Counted from the stretch's first letter, positions 42,361-55,964 are shown. The stretch is 64,000 bases of DNA from Symbiodinium microadriaticum (GCA_001939145.1 LSRX01000706.1:170712-234711); one strand, 5' to 3'. The notes: generated from the sequence alone by a model not told the origin. Numbers and translations are program-made.

Positions 42361-44890
42361 GACTTAAACGGAATTTATCTGTTTGCAGATCGAGCGGCAC
42401 ATGCCTCGGATTCCGCGATCTACCTGCAGGACACACTAACTAACAGTAATCAACTCCAAAGCTCACACGAGAGGCAACCCCAACACAGCATCTGTGTCTT
42501 TCTGGTGTACTGATTCGCGTCGTCGAGGGGGTCGATGTTTGGAACTCATACAATCAGACCAATGCTGGGAATACTGTCACCGGTACGGGGCTATACTGTC
42601 GCCGTCTTCTTTCAACAGGCCCCCTATGTCCCAAATCATAGTGGCACCATGATTGATCACCGGTGCGATGGCGTGGGCATATTCGCATCCCAATCCAAGG
42701 ACCCGTGACGGCATCAGCAGCTTGCACGCAACAACAAACGAGCGTTGGCAGTACCTCGTTTAATCGCGGTATCCCCACACTTTAATGCTATATGCAGGCA
42801 TCCTCAGCACGCCAAAGCCGACATGACAAGAACCCATGAGCTGTGAACCAGCGGGGCAACAGCACCCCATAACATCAAGAATTGGCATTACGACCATGAC
42901 TCGCCTGACTGACATTTGCACATGTGAACCACATACCACACGGTTTGCATGACCCCTGTTCTCATGTGCCTGAGATGACCACTGGGCTCTTGCTGATACA
43001 TTGGTGGCTATGCAAAGACTAGCTCGATTTGTCTTACAAGTATGACTCATAAAAATGTAGCCACAAGGACTGAGCATCAGCTTCTAAGCCTTATGAGGTC
43101 ATGGATACTGGCCTGCAGCATTCGTCCATTGTCGAGCACCCGCTGAACTCAGATGCAGTGACAATACACGTATAACAATAAAATATTAATAATAACCATC
43201 ATATAACAATAATAGTAATAATAATCATAGTGGTACAGGAATCGGCTCTGGGACTGTGGTGAGCCTGCCTGGTATCTGCAACGCCACACACTCTCTCGAC
43301 TGCATGATCTCCAGGCTCTAAGATGCACCAATTCTTGCTCTGCCTATGGACAAACATCAAATGCTGTGGCAGCTGCATGCGCGATGCTGGTAGCTGTGGA
43401 CACTGCAAACGTTCGCTTCTGATGCTGCTGAGGTGCCTCTGCGAGCGGCAATCCTGCCACTTCAATTTTGTGGCTCAACGGGCAAGCTGATTGCGCACAG
43501 CTTGCCGTCAGGCCACAGCACCGCTGTAAATCCCCCCACGGTGCCTGCCCCTCAGAATCACGGAGAGTCTCGCATTGATTTGGGGGTTTCGTCTTGCAGA
43601 CATCAGCAAACCTATCTCGCACCGCATTCCACGAACAGCCTACCTTGGTATCGTGTGTATTTCCGAGTATATTATCATCCGCAGATTACGAGAGCGAGAA
43701 TGGGTAAAGAACACCGTGCCGGTGTCCCGGATCTTGCTTCTTAGAAGTTTCTCATAATGTCGAGCAATCCGATCCCTGGTCGCTCCTTTCAGTCTGGAGC
43801 TTCTCCTCATTCAGGAAGCCTGTCATCTCCTTAACACAGGCTCGCTTGCCACCAAGCCCCTAGACCCGACAGGACCATTACTCGAATTGTAGGCCCAGCT
43901 TCTGCGTGATCTCCTTCCTTGCTACGGCCTTGCAGGTAGAGGGATGATGCGGTGGTCGATGTCCTTGGAACCCACCATTTGAGCCGCAAAAACAAAAGCC
44001 TGAACGAAGCTTTGAGCATCGGGCCGCTCAGAAGCGTGGCTAGTCGGCTTCCGCGACCAGCGAGACATGTGGGAATCCAAGGATCCTCAAAGAGGGCTCT
44101 GTTTGCAGTTTGCAGCGTAGGGTCTGCTGAAGGTTCAAAAATGATGCCAGGCCGCTGGAGCTGCTGGTGGCGGGAATGCTTTTGCTCTCCGACATAAACT
44201 CCACGTCCTCCATGGCTGAAGGCCGTGGAGCGAGGGCTCTGGCGACTTAATGATTAGACAGAAGCTGATGACTGGACTACTAGCATCCTAGTAACCTAGC
44301 ATCCTATGTGGTAAGCCACATGTCTGCTTGGACGCTGCGTTGCCCATAAGAGCCTGCACAAGCTTGAGCCATATGTCGACAGCGACCTTGGATCTACACT
44401 GCGCAATGACAGAGCCTACATGCAACAGGCTGCGAGTTCTGAGCTGACTTGCATTCTCTCCGTGCCGGCGCGCGGTAGCCACGTTACGGACAAGACTTGC
44501 GATCAGAACCCTGTCATACAAATGGTACTTAGCTCTGATGTATGAAGCCCAAAGGATTCATTTGCTTGTTTCATCTCATACACTCACACAGCATTATGGC
44601 TCTCGTGTGCAACGCCATCCACCTCCGCAGCTCCCACCCTCAAGAATCAAGCGTGACAGGGTGAACCTCGGCGACATTGGGAAAAGGCGGCAAGCCTTAG
44701 GGCATGAAGCCGGCAGTCTTCGGCCCACCCGGAGCTTTCGGGGATGAAAACCCGCAAGAAGGGCAAATCCGCCTTGTCGCTCGGCCAGCTTGTGCCCGGG
44801 AAGACGTCTGCCTACACTTGCCACTCCCACTTCCCGACACGACAACGCGATACGAGCATGCAGTGAGAAGACCAATAGATTGAGAAGTTG
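42361..44890. other. No gene supported; AAT repeat at 43180-43230
   Basis: An ATAATAATA microsatellite is present. A plus frame at 43575-43757 (GIVCISEYIIIRRLRE) and a minus frame at 43831-44019 (RLKWWVPRTSTTASS) look weakly coding, with no splice evidence I trust. Confidence 0.35.
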
Positions 44891-44893
44891 CAC

Positions 44894-44894
<1 letters not shown>

Positions 44895-44962
<68 letters not shown>
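44895..44962 (+). repeat. Uninterrupted GCT (CAG on the minus strand) microsatellite, about 22 copies
   Basis: Perfect trinucleotide array. Frames give poly-Ala, poly-Cys and poly-Leu on plus. Not placed in any supported exon. Confidence 0.95.
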
Positions 44963-44969
44963 GCTTTTC

Positions 44970-46134
44970 GAAAACAGCTACTACAGTACCACCATCAGCA
45001 CCACTGCCACTGCTACTGCCACGTATACGTGGTTATGGCAATTACCTGTAATTTATCATCCCGATCATCGCGTCGCGCATGGTCATGCCGGTGGTGACGA
45101 CGACGACTATGACTGTAGACGGTGGTTCCATATCGGCCCACCTTGAGCATCCCGCGGTATATCACCCAAGCCAGAGGCCCTGGGCATGAGAGTTTGCCCC
45201 GGACACGGAGGTGCTGAGATGCTAAGGGCCCCACGTGGCCGGCTGGCACTGGAGCAAGGACGGCTCCACAAGCAACACCAAGCTCAACCTTCTGCTGAAA
45301 GTCGTGCTCATATGCTCAAGGAGTGTGCATGCAACCACGGGCCGCACACACAGATCCACGCTTGGTGTCTTGCCTCAGCTCCGATGCAACAGCATAAGCC
45401 ACCGCCAATGGCCAAGCCCCCAACGCGGGGTGGCCCGGACCCAGCCATTCCGAAGACACCTTCCTATGTCGGAGTCATCTCCGGTCCTCGAGAAACCGTC
45501 TCCAAGATTTCATTTCTGGTTTCAGCCTTGGAAGAACTAAAGAGTATGATTCGAAGGTTGCCTGTCGCCAACTATCCGTTTGCGTGGACTGTGTCTGGGG
45601 TGATGTGTTGTTCGTCCTCGTAGTTCTGGCCCAGCTCTTGAGCCGAGCTGAAGTTGACAACTTGAAGGGGCTACCCAAGCGTTAGCGTCAGTGGAGTAAG
45701 GAGCCCTCCATCGCGATCGCGACCTTTGCTGCAACATCGCCTTTTCTTTATTACTGATCTCTGCTTCCTCTTCCGTTTCAGAGGCACTCGCGCTTGGCCT
45801 GCACGCACGCTTCTCCATGGCCCCCTTGTCAACACCTCGCTCGAAGCATGGAGAACTGAAACATCCTCAATGGTACAGTCATCCCGTTCACTACCTGCTC
45901 ACTACCTGAGCCACGGAAAGGGGCCGAAGAACCGAAGCCAGATGATTCTGGTCAAACGGAATCTCTTCATCCAAATCTGCTATTCATCAGTGCAGTTCCA
46001 GGCCCAAGCGCGAAACCGAATTCTGTATATAGAAAATGCAAGGCCGATGCCCAAACTTTGCCAAAGTGGCATTTCTTCCGGAGGTTTGGAAAAAGTTTGG
46101 CATCTTGCACGCCTTGATACAACAAACTGTTTAC
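44970..46134. other. No gene supported
   Basis: A minus frame near 45740-45800 (ETEEEAEISNKEKAM) is acidic and helical and might be an exon, but boundaries are unclear. Nothing else stands out. Confidence 0.35.
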
Positions 46135-46257
46135 CTGACCGGACTTCTGCGGTCTCTTGCACTTGCCATGCTGTGTTAAGCGTTCCAGTGCAATCTGTTC
46201 CACAACATCTTGGCAGGAGAGGTTGAAAACACTCTCTACGACGTGTATCTTGGATGG
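46135..46257 (-). CDS. Internal exon, 41 codons, unknown protein
   Basis: Acceptor gagagacacgcag, donor GGTCAG/GTAAAC, exactly 123 nt in phase 0-0. Peptide PSKIHVVESVFNLSCQ, DVVEQIALERLTQHG, KCKRPQKSGQ. A helix with aliphatic spacing then a basic linker. No family recognised. Confidence 0.58.
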
Positions 46258-47370
46258 CTGCGTGTCTCTCAAATTCTGGGCCGAGCGGTTCTATGTTGCC
46301 AAATGCACGAGAATCCTGGACAGGCAGCCGTCCATGCCAGTCGTCGGAAAGAGGTACGCGTCAGGACCTAGACTGCAATTGTTCTGATGTGCAGCTCGAC
46401 AAACCGAATCGCTCGCTTCGGGCTTCGGCTTACGACGGCTCCATGCGCCGGCTCACAGTATCAACGCTTGGAGATAGTCCAAGGGCGGGAATTGTACCCC
46501 GAACAAGGACATTCAACAAAAGACAGGGAGAACCGCGCAATGGGTTTGAACTTGGCCACCTGCAGGTGTCCCAAACCCTCCGGCTGAGCGTTTAAAGATG
46601 AACAACTGCTCCAAGTCTTGGTCCTCATTCCGTACCGTATTGTCTGTCCACGGATTGAAGCGCAAACACTTTCGAGAATTGTACAACAGCACAAGCACCA
46701 ACAGGCACTCTGCTCTGCCAGATCTTTTCGGCTCGCATCACGACTACTTCATAAGGCTGAAGGAGCAGCTGAATAACCAGAATCGGGTTGTTGGTGTAAG
46801 AACATTCTTAGTAAGGGAGCCCAAGGAAAGGTCGTGCCGAAGAAACGTGGCCTGTGTCAAAGGACTATCCAGCACTAGAACGTGCCAGAAGTCGTGTAGT
46901 CACCAAGACTCTTCCCGGTTACTGGCAGGGCGTAGACCAACACTTCCTCCAGGCCTTCGCATTCCAAGTCTTCTTTCTACAGAACTCAGCATTAAAATCA
47001 TGTATTCAGCTCTGGAGTAGAGTACGAAGTGTAGCGCGGTTTTTCTGTCCGACTGATCTCCTTGCGATCGACCCGAAGGTACCGAGGGAAGCTCAGGCAG
47101 CTGTAGACTGAAGACCGGCCCAACTTGGCTCTTTGCCAAATGCGCCCGCGGGGGGACTAAACTCCTGGGGAGGCTCTAAGACGGCTAAGAATGGGCTCTC
47201 CACAACACAGCACGCTCATTCTTCAACGCATATGCACTGCGCACGTACATGTGCAAAAAATTTGCATGTGGGAATATGCTGTGCATATATAGACAGATGG
47301 AAGATAGATAGGTTACCTTAGGTTGGACTAGATTAGCTTAGACTAGATTAGCTTAGACTAGATCAGATTA
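46258..47370. other. Unassigned; possible minus exon near 46590-46700
   Basis: Minus frame LYNSRKCLRFNPWTDN, then TVRNEDQDLEQLFIF, looks coding and might belong with the exon at 46135-46257, but the plus frame (46598-47020, with RELYNSTSTNRHSAL) is also open and no complete splice pair was found. Confidence 0.35.
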
Positions 47371-47384
47371 GATTGGATTAGATA

Positions 47385-47495
47385 GATACTAGCTCGATAG
47401 ATAGACAGATAGATAGATAGATAGATAGACAGGCAGATATATAGATAGGTAGATAGATGGATAGATAGATTTAGATAGATAGCTAGATAGACGCA
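47385..47495 (+). repeat. GATA tetranucleotide array
   Basis: GATAGATAGACAG units preceded by TTAGACTAGATTAGC-type repeats from 47325. Confidence 0.9.
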
Positions 47496-47499
47496 TAAA

Positions 47500-48858
47500 G
47501 GCATCTCAACATGTTTTGTGGGTATGTATGTGTCTCTGCTTTCCTGCACATCTACGCGCAACATGTTTAGTATCAGCTTTTTCTGCGCCTATCGGGTTCA
47601 GTGCCTTTGATGACTCCCGTTGGGCATTGGGCCAGGCTTAGTGTATTTGCCTGCTGTCTGATGTGGGAGACTCTCGAACTCAGGGTCCTCTTATCCTCTG
47701 AAGTTGGATCCCATCTGCTGAATGCTCAACTTATTAAATCTCTAATGATTCATCAGTGAAAATGCATCCCTGAGCTTCTGACACTCCCATTTGGGGGAAA
47801 ACGTTTCCCCAAGAAAACGAGGCTGCGAGTCTAGCGGTCCGACGACGGAGTCTGGGCCGGTAGGGTTCACCCCGATAGATCCTGGAATCCTGGGTCCGAA
47901 ACTCTGACCCCCAAATACTCGACCCTAAATTCCAACGAGTTCCTGTCGGAGATCTAAGGCCTTAAAAGGCCAGGTAAGACTCCACAGCCTGGAAGCGCAG
48001 GAAGCGTCGAACACCACCTTCTGCGAAGCAGTGTCCCCCAAAATGTCGGCCAGGTCAGGCCGGAGAGCAGAATACTGCTAGAATGGGAAGAGCGCTTTAG
48101 AAGACCGAGCATGCTATTATAGGCTTGTTCGAGTCATGACAAACCAACTCATCAGAAGAGCACTGGACAGAAGGAGTGCCTGATAGATCTTTGCTCGTGG
48201 TTGCAAGCGGGTGATGTGACACCCCAAGACTTGCAACGGGCTAGAAGCTCCCGGAAAGTGGCAAGAAGAGCAGGTGTGCTCCTCAACTGTGCGTGGTCTC
48301 AGATGGCAAAATTGTTCGGCATCTGTCTGGAGAAAGCAGCGATGTAGCGTGCTCAGGTTCCCTCCCGGCTAGCCGCGCTCCCATGGTTCCTCTCAAACCA
48401 CCATTGTATTCTTACTCGGCTCTTGGACTTACATTACGGCTGACATCAGCTACGGATGTACACTGCTTCGGTACTTCTTGTGGGATGCAGCGGGTGCAAG
48501 CAGAGGAGGTCTTTCAAAGGCCTGCACAAGCCACGATGTTCAACATCACACTTCAGGCTCACCCTGGAGTGCGATGCAGGTTGGCAGTTTAAAAGCCTCC
48601 TGACACAGAAGCATATGCATGAAGCGTGGAGCACTCTGGTTTTTCCAAGCCCTCCGACGCAGCGCATAATCTCTGAAACCCGCCCAGAACACAGCCGAAG
48701 CTGCTCCTCCACGCTTCAAGCTTTGGGAAAAGTCTCTCTGGGCCACACTGACAACTGTAGACAACTGCAGCCCGGCTAATCATGCCCGAAATGATATGCA
48801 GACTCATAATTGCGGCGCTTCCTTCGCAATGAGTACTGCGCACTGGTTCACCCATGTG
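47500..48858. other. No gene supported
   Basis: Frames at 48293-48855 are open on several frames of both strands, typical of shadows; no motif. A run of ordinary sequence with many stops at 47600-48290. Confidence 0.35.
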
Positions 48859-49418
48859 TCAAGAACCCGTAGGGCTGCCAGAAGTTGAACACGCTCTGCA
48901 GGGATTCCCTGAATGTTCATCTGCGGCGGGATGTCCTGAGAAGATTCGTGCAAAAATGTCAATCATTGTCACTCGAGCTCCGCATGTGGTCTCGGCATCT
49001 CTTGGCACTACGCATACAATAAGATCTCCTTCGACAGCGGCATGCTGCTCATTGAGGTAAGTCCAGGAACATGAACGTATCGAGGGCTGTCTTCTTCCTC
49101 CTCTTCTCCCGCTGAAGTGGAAGTTGTAGATTCCTTTTGCAGGATGCTGAACATGCTCCCACCCTGTCCGGTGTGTCTGTGCACCGGCTAATTGCAGACG
49201 AGCAGCGCTTGACTCCGCCAAAGCATGTGCGTGCGTGCAACGGGATCCGTATCTGCACGGACGTCCGGTGGCAAAGAACCTACAAATCTTGGTGCCCGTC
49301 AGGTCGGGCTTGCCACGTAGCTGTGACTCGTCGTGAGCGAAGGTGCAACTGCTCCCGCGGACACACTTGTTCATGAGGTGGAACTTGCACATGGTGGTGA
49401 ACTTGAGTGATGGCAGAC
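48859..49418 (-). CDS. CCCH-type zinc-finger protein, first recognisable exon and readthrough
   Basis: After acceptor catcttctcag the frame reads LPSLKFTTMCKFHLMNK and contains two CCCH fingers: C-x7-C-x5-C-x3-H in CKFHLMNKCVRGSSC...FAH, and a second in CRFFATGRPCRYGSRC...HAH, with QLRGKPDLTGTKI between them. Tandem CCCH fingers bind RNA in many eukaryotes and this spacing (FAHDESQLR...DLxxTKxC) is common in dinoflagellate proteins. Fingers end near 49215. A donor candidate (TAGCCG/GTGCAC) lies at 49184. Beyond it the open frame continues to TGA at 48859 and includes a second coding-like stretch (AVEGDLIVCVVPRDAE, TMIDIFARIFSG) that may be the next exon. Confidence 0.72.
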
Positions 49419-50640
49419 CTGAGAAGATGCTACCAGAAAAGAAGCAGCTTCCGAGTTAACCAGCGGAAATAGAAAGCAACTCAAGTCGAGCAGCCACCCT
49501 CGTGGCTCTCAAGTGCACGCTGAGCGCGTCGAGCACGGCGGTTGGACTGCACGTCCGTCATGCTGGATCCCTAAATTAGAACAGATCCGCGGGTCGCCAG
49601 CCTGTGCTACATCAACGGCTGCAGCACGGCAATCATCCGAAATACTCCGAGGGTGCCATGCAGTGTCCTACTGCTTCCCACCACCAAGACACCACTTTTT
49701 GCATAGGCAAACGGCCGTTCAGTTGCACTAAGAACTCCAGCCCGACGACACAGGCACATACCGCCCTCTGTCACAGAAGCTGGAAACGATACGAGTACAA
49801 GAACGTACTAACTGCCAGCTGGGAACTGGCATCCCACATTTTGCAGACACGCATATAGTATAAGCACGCCAAGGTATCTTCGTAGTGCACGCCTGGTACA
49901 GCAGTGCACATGAAGAAACCACGGCCTGAGAAAAGGAAAATCATCGAGACAACGACTTTCGGAAACTGAAACCGGATGGGTTAGCAGTGAGCCGCTTGAC
50001 AAGCCAACTGCTCAATCGCTACCCGGACATCACTCATCTGGTAGGCAAGTAGAGAAGAAAGCCCTCAGCTCCACAGCAAAGTCACCAAATTAGACACTGC
50101 TACGCTCCACGGCCACACTGTGCCTGGACACGCCAACAGGCCTGTCAAACTCCCTGAGATCCATCAGCCTCGACCTTGACAAAAGACTTATTGTGCCGTT
50201 ACTATGTTTCCCTCAAGCTTGTCTGAAAGGTGTCAGGCTGCGAAGCTACGGCGGTCTGCCAGTGTCGTTCGCCACATCCAAGCAAGCTGCAAGGTCGTCA
50301 GTTTTTGCACCAAAATCGGGATCATCGCCTTGGCTGTACAGTGCCATCAGGTGGCTTTAGATCTCTCAAGAGGCCGTCGCCTGCAAGACCCTCCTGAGAT
50401 CCTGTCTCACCAACACATGCACGCCATCAAGCAGAGGCGACACGACCTCACAACCAAGAGCAAGAACAGTTAGTAAAGAAGTAGGATGTCCTTACCAGCA
50501 GATGTAAAAACTCCAAACAACACATGCACTACGGTGTGATTTTGCTCTTTTGGGGGTCTCCGGTCGGGCAACGAGACGGATCATGAGGCGGGGACGGCTC
50601 CATCCAACCGTGACCTGAACATTTGGCAGTGCATGCTCAC
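49419..50640. other. No gene supported
   Basis: Region 5' of the CCCH exon on its strand. A plus ORF at 50204-50473 (CKVVSFCTKIGIIALA) is open, status unclear. Confidence 0.35.
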
Positions 50641-50699
50641 CATACCTACCTGCCTGCCTACATAAATACATACATTGACATGCATAAATACTTGCATGC

Positions 50700-51064
<365 letters not shown>

Positions 51065-51065
51065 N

Positions 51066-51534
51066 GGGGGGGGTTGGGGGGCTAATTAAAGTCTATCTGG
51101 ACAACCCTGAACTGCTGAATGTACTCGGAAGGAGGCTTGCAGCTGGCAGTCGTGTCCATCCCGATTTCAACCCATGTCTTCTTCCGGGGCATTTTGGTAG
51201 GCTCTCGGAGCCCGTCCCGACAAGACCTTGCCGGGATTTCGTGCTTCTTACATCTTGGCAAGACTCTCAAGAACAAACCAAAGTTTCGGTGCTGCCTGCC
51301 AGATTGACTGCCCTGGATCCGCGCTCGCGGAACCGAACGCATCGAACGCAAAACAAGTCTGAAGTCCAGCTGCTGTGGCGAAGGAAAAAGGTATTGCTGA
51401 GGCAGCGACGCAGGGGCAGGCCAAAGCCTTGGTGGCTTACCATTAGAACCCGGAATGTTACATCCCACTTGTTTACTTATTATTGTCGCTGCTATGGTTG
51501 CCGTCGATGCAGGGGCGTTGATGTTGCTGCCGTT
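51066..51534. other. Unassigned, poly-G at the gap edge
   Basis: Begins with GGGGGGGGTTGGGGGG directly after the N. Minus frame 51110-51300 (RKKTWVEIGMDTTAS) is open and may be coding; both strands are open. Confidence 0.35.
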
Positions 51535-51725
51535 GCTGGTGCTGGTGGTGCTGCTGCCGCTCCTCCTCCTCCTCCTGCTGCTGCTGGTGGTGGCGGTGGT
51601 GGCGGTGGTGGCGGTGGTGGTGGTGGTGCTGCTGCTGCTGCTGCTGCTGTTGTTGTGCTGCTGCGGCGGCTGCTGCTGCTGCTTCTGCTGCTGCTGTTCT
51701 TGCTGTTGTGGTCCAAGTTGTGGTT
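51535..51725 (+). repeat. GGT/GCT/CTG trinucleotide low complexity
   Basis: GGTGGTGGTG and CTGCTGCTG runs. Homopolymeric Gly/Ala/Val/Leu/His frames are artefacts, including the tail of the long plus ORF 50623-51810. Confidence 0.9.
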
Positions 51726-52855
51726 GTTGTCAAAGGAGCAGTGCTACGCTACTGACAAAATCCCAGTATGCTCCCACCAATACCGACGATGCGTTGTCAC
51801 ACTCTCTTAGACGGTTGCCGAAGACATTATGTCGATGCGCATTCGTGCTACTGAGGCGAATAGGCTGTTGATTGATCATTGTATTCTGTGCCTCGACCAT
51901 GACTGTTGATCCGACCCTACTTTATGTGACGTACTCCTTGTTTACATCCTCGTCGCTGCGTCTGCTTGTGCCATGATTCAGGATTATCGGATTGGCCTAA
52001 GCCTAGGCATTGGTTTTTTCATCAACACAAAGCCACACGTGTGACGACCCGGCTGCGCATCGCATCATGGCATAATAAGAAGAATCAGAATTTGGCTTAA
52101 GAAGTAAGGAAACCAAGTTAGTGGCTGTGGCACCTGAATCGAAGCGGATCACACGAGCAAGAAACCACCGGGCTCACGGCAGAAGTTGCCCAGAAGCATC
52201 ACGGTGCAAGTCTCCGACCTCATGTCGCCCGAATACTCTCCACAGCATGCCGTCTTCCCAGACACCTCGAACTCACTGAAAGGTTAAGGAATGAGAACCA
52301 ACGACCCTGCCACAGGACCCCTTGGCCACGTTTCATACAGTTTGCACGTTCGGCAGAGGTCGTGGGAGCCGGCCTTGAGCCTCCGCCGGCTGTCCGCGGC
52401 CGGCCACAGGAAGAAATTCAACAAAAACGGATTCAATAATGATAAGGCACACTGTGCGAGTGAAATACTTGGTCCGCCTATGTCTGCATTCTGAGACTCA
52501 GCCTGAGCTTGCGGCCAGTGTCACCAGCTGTCCGACTCGCAAAGCCTCTTCCTATAGAGTCGGAACAGCTGCGGGAAGATGTCCAAGAAACTGCACACAG
52601 CCTGCCTGAAAAACCAGATGATCGTCCTCATTGCCAGTGCCTGCAACCAGTCTTCATGCAGGAAATCTGTAGACGGTCCGCAAAAGTCCGGCTCATGGTA
52701 TCGCAACTTTCTAGTCATGTGTGCTGGTTTCCCGGCGCCATGTTCCGACCAATTTCAAAGGCACTTCGCGTATGTGCAGAAACTCTGCCTGTAGCCTAGT
52801 CGCATCACACGGAAGACACAAGAGTACTATCTTGATGACATGCAGCGCATGCAGC
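51726..52855. other. No gene firmly supported
   Basis: A plus frame at 52579-52794 (YRNFLVMCAGFPAPCS) and the opposite minus frame are both open. No splice pair found. Confidence 0.35.
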
Positions 52856-52930
52856 CTGTCTCGTAGATCAGGCCTGCCCATTCTGCTTGAACAAGTTCTC
52901 GCCACTTGGCCGGAACCTCGAACGCTGACG
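52856..52930 (-). CDS. 75-nt internal exon, unknown protein
   Basis: Acceptor ttccatctttcag and GC donor GAGACAG/GCTGCA flank SAFEVPAKWRELVQA, then EWAGLIYET. A tryptophan-containing helix. The non-GT donor is the dinoflagellate GC class. Function not recognised. Confidence 0.5.
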
Positions 52931-53282
52931 CTGAAAGATGGAAAGATGTCGAAAGAGCCACCGTAAAACATCCTCTGATGACTCTTCTAATGACTTGCAA
53001 AGATCTGAGTTGCCCAGCTCGTCTTCGCGCGCTTAGTCTCTCGTTCACTGGCTCTTGGGGAACCGACTATGACAAGGAAACGAGTTCCTTGATACGACCC
53101 AGCATGCCGCTTCACCAGCAGACTCGTTGGACATCCGAGGGCCGAGAAACAATCTGGGTCTGGAGATGTCTGGAGGGAGATGCAGGGCACCGAGGCCCTG
53201 ACATCCCTCAGCGATCGCATCTCCTTCGTGGAAGAGAAGCACCTCCAGGTGTGAACGGCTCTAGACTTCTGCATTGTCCAAC

Positions 53283-53372
53283 CCGAGCCCGAGCCCGGCA
53301 CATGCGCACTTCCTTCCCATGGACCGTGAGCTGAAGATCCGGAGCCCCCTCCAACGTGGCTACAAAGTCCAC
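53283..53372 (-). CDS. 90-nt internal exon, unknown protein
   Basis: Acceptor agatgcttgccag, donor GCTCGG/GTTGGA, exactly 30 codons in phase 0-0. Peptide VDFVATLEGAPDLQLT, VHGKEVRMCRARAR: beta-strand-like alternation. It could belong with the exon at 52856, but phases were not matched. Confidence 0.48.
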
Positions 53373-54640
53373 CTGGCAAGCATCTTGCAGACCCATAGTC
53401 GATGCTGCTTGCGTGCTCTGCGGCGGCAACGCGAGCTTGTTCCAACCGTGTAGACTCCCAAGACTGGAGAAAGTGCAGCCGGCAGCGCACAACCAGAGCG
53501 TTCTGCGATGACTCTCGCCTCGGGAGGGGACTGCAGAAATCTCACACGCGACTGCTTGCCTGTAGAGTCTATTCGATACGAGGAGAACAAGTGTCCATGC
53601 TGTTCGCCTCTTGTCCCGGTGCGTTCTGCTCCACCTTTGTCTTGTGGACCACGCAAACCTTCGAATTGCTGCGAGCAAAGGCACATCGCATTGTTGCCTT
53701 TTTTCCTGTCTTCGGGCTGGCTGTAACCTGCCGGCAACCAATTCGGAGCGGCCTCTTCGCACATGGGCGCTGCAAGCGCCAGCTGCTCGTCAAGCGGCCC
53801 ATAGATGCCTGAGAGTGAAGAAGGGGCGGACTTCTGCTGGTGGGTTTAAGACCAACTTCGCCTGAAAGATTAGAAGATTATAGGATTTGCCTTTAGAAGG
53901 CAGTTTTTTGTCTTCAGTCCCACCAGCATGACCAAGTTCGAGGCAAGTGCATAGCTAAACGACTTTGATTTTTCCAGTGCCCAGTCCCACCACGAGCTGG
54001 CGCTGCCACAGACCCTTGAGTATCCCAGCGTGCGCGGAATCGAAGAGGTTGCCCAACACTTTTCGGCTTTGACAAGGCACCTGAGCTTCAAAGTTTGCTG
54101 CCAGTCTCCCCAATTGGCAGTAGCAGTGCGATCTTATTCCTGCTTCACACTGAGATCCTCGCAATCATAACTGCCTCGAAACGATGGCAGGAGCTGCTCA
54201 ACCTTGCCACAGTGACAGGCTGCTCTCGATGGCCCCGCCCTGGCCGATGTCGGACCTCCTCTGCTGACACCATACGGATGGCCTGCTCCACCGACTCCTC
54301 CTGCAATGCGCTTTGCTGTGGGAGTTTCTTCACCGGCGATGGTGAAGAATGATGCTGATGGTGATGACGACGACGATGACGACGATGCGGATGGTGATGA
54401 TGACGGTGGTGGTGCCGTTGATGCTGCTAACGGTGATGTCAATGGTGCTGTTAACATAGACACGATGTTACTCCGCTGTGGCATTTCCGCCAGCTGGGCT
54501 GCCATATGACAACGAGCTTCACAACATCAGGGACAGGAAACATCAAAAACAACTGAGCGAAAGCAATGCCGGTAAGTAGAGCGGCGGCGAGAGTAGGAGC
54601 ATGAGCAGTACCTTGCCAGTAGCCGCAGCTCAGCGACGGC
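53373..54640. other. No gene supported
   Basis: Both strands open in the 53402-53865 region. A GAT/GAC/GGT-rich stretch at 54330-54440 is low complexity. Confidence 0.35.
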
Positions 54641-54644
54641 ATCC

Positions 54645-54743
54645 CTCACCACCACTACCACTACCACTACCACTACCACTACCACTACCACTACCACTAC
54701 CACTACCACTACCACTACCACTACCACTACCACTACCACTACC

Positions 54744-54786
<43 letters not shown>

Positions 54787-54790
54787 GCAC
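54645..54790 (+). repeat. CTACCA hexanucleotide and CTA trinucleotide array
   Basis: About 16 copies of CACTAC/CTACCA, then CTACTACTA and CCACCACTA. Leu-Pro and Gly-Ser or Val homopolymer frames are artefacts. Confidence 0.95.
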
Positions 54791-55659
54791 TACCACTACT
54801 ACTTCCACTACCATTGCTTCTACCACTACGACAACGATTACCACTACGACGACGATGACGTACTACGACCCCTCCGCGTAACGTCGTATAGTAGTGCATA
54901 TAGCGCTAGTAGCCGCAGCACCAGCAGCAAGCAGAATTACTAATTGCTGGCAAATCTTGTGATCACAACCGTGACTATGATCATGGTGCTGATTGGTAAC
55001 CCTGGCACCTGGCATCCTCACTTTTGACATGGCCACTCTTCGTGTGACTGTGACTTCCGCGGGGGCTGGCGTGCCTCTTCTTCCAGCTTGGGGGTGCTTA
55101 CCTCAGCTTTTGTCCACAAGGACACTTTGATTCAAAAGCTCAACGCAGATCAAGGGCATGCGGATGCACCGTGCTCGTGAGGCCGGATAGACTGCACTAG
55201 AGGCTTACAACCTTTCTTAGCCACCAAGTTTCAATGAACCCTTTAGACAGCTAATGGCACCCAAGCCGACTCTTGGCCTCCTGCCGCCTCCTTCAGCTCC
55301 TCTTGGCTTTGCTACACAGAGTCTATGGCGAGTCTATCTGAGTAGTTGACGCTCAAGGGCCCATGTGCCACATGCACACATGTATCACATCGCAGGAGAC
55401 ACTACACCTGAGCATGGCTCCTTTGAAGGTGTCGGTGAAACAGCTACGTGCCGCCGGATTAGACCTAAGACAAGCATGTCAGACTTTCGAACATCGAACC
55501 GAGCAGGGCCAGTCGTCCACAAGCACAGCAGAATCCTGGGCTTTGCACGAGCACACGTAGCACCGCCCTGCTCATGGAAATGCCGCTGTTCTATTCAAGA
55601 CGCTTGGAGAAATCTCACAGGTGCGGACATGCAGGTGTCCGCGAATGCTCTGTTTGTAT

Positions 55660-55660
<1 letters not shown>
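54791..55660. other. No gene supported
   Basis: Mixed sequence without a protein-like frame longer than about 65 codons except one running into the microsatellite at 55660. Confidence 0.4.
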
Positions 55661-55874
<214 letters not shown>

Positions 55875-55875
55875 N

Positions 55876-55962
<87 letters not shown>
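55876..55962 (+). repeat. ACATAT hexanucleotide array
   Basis: About 14 copies of ACATAT directly after the N. The purine/pyrimidine strand sense switches across the gap: GT-rich on the left, CA-rich on the right. Confidence 0.95.

Positions 55963-55964
<2 letters not shown>

Noticed and set aside
44345..44370. Minus-strand GGCTCAAG resembling the end of the dinoflagellate spliced leader
   Set aside because: Only about nine bases match and the conserved CCGTAGCCATTTT part is absent. A similar weak match at 52090 (ATTTGGCTTAAG) was rejected for the same reason.
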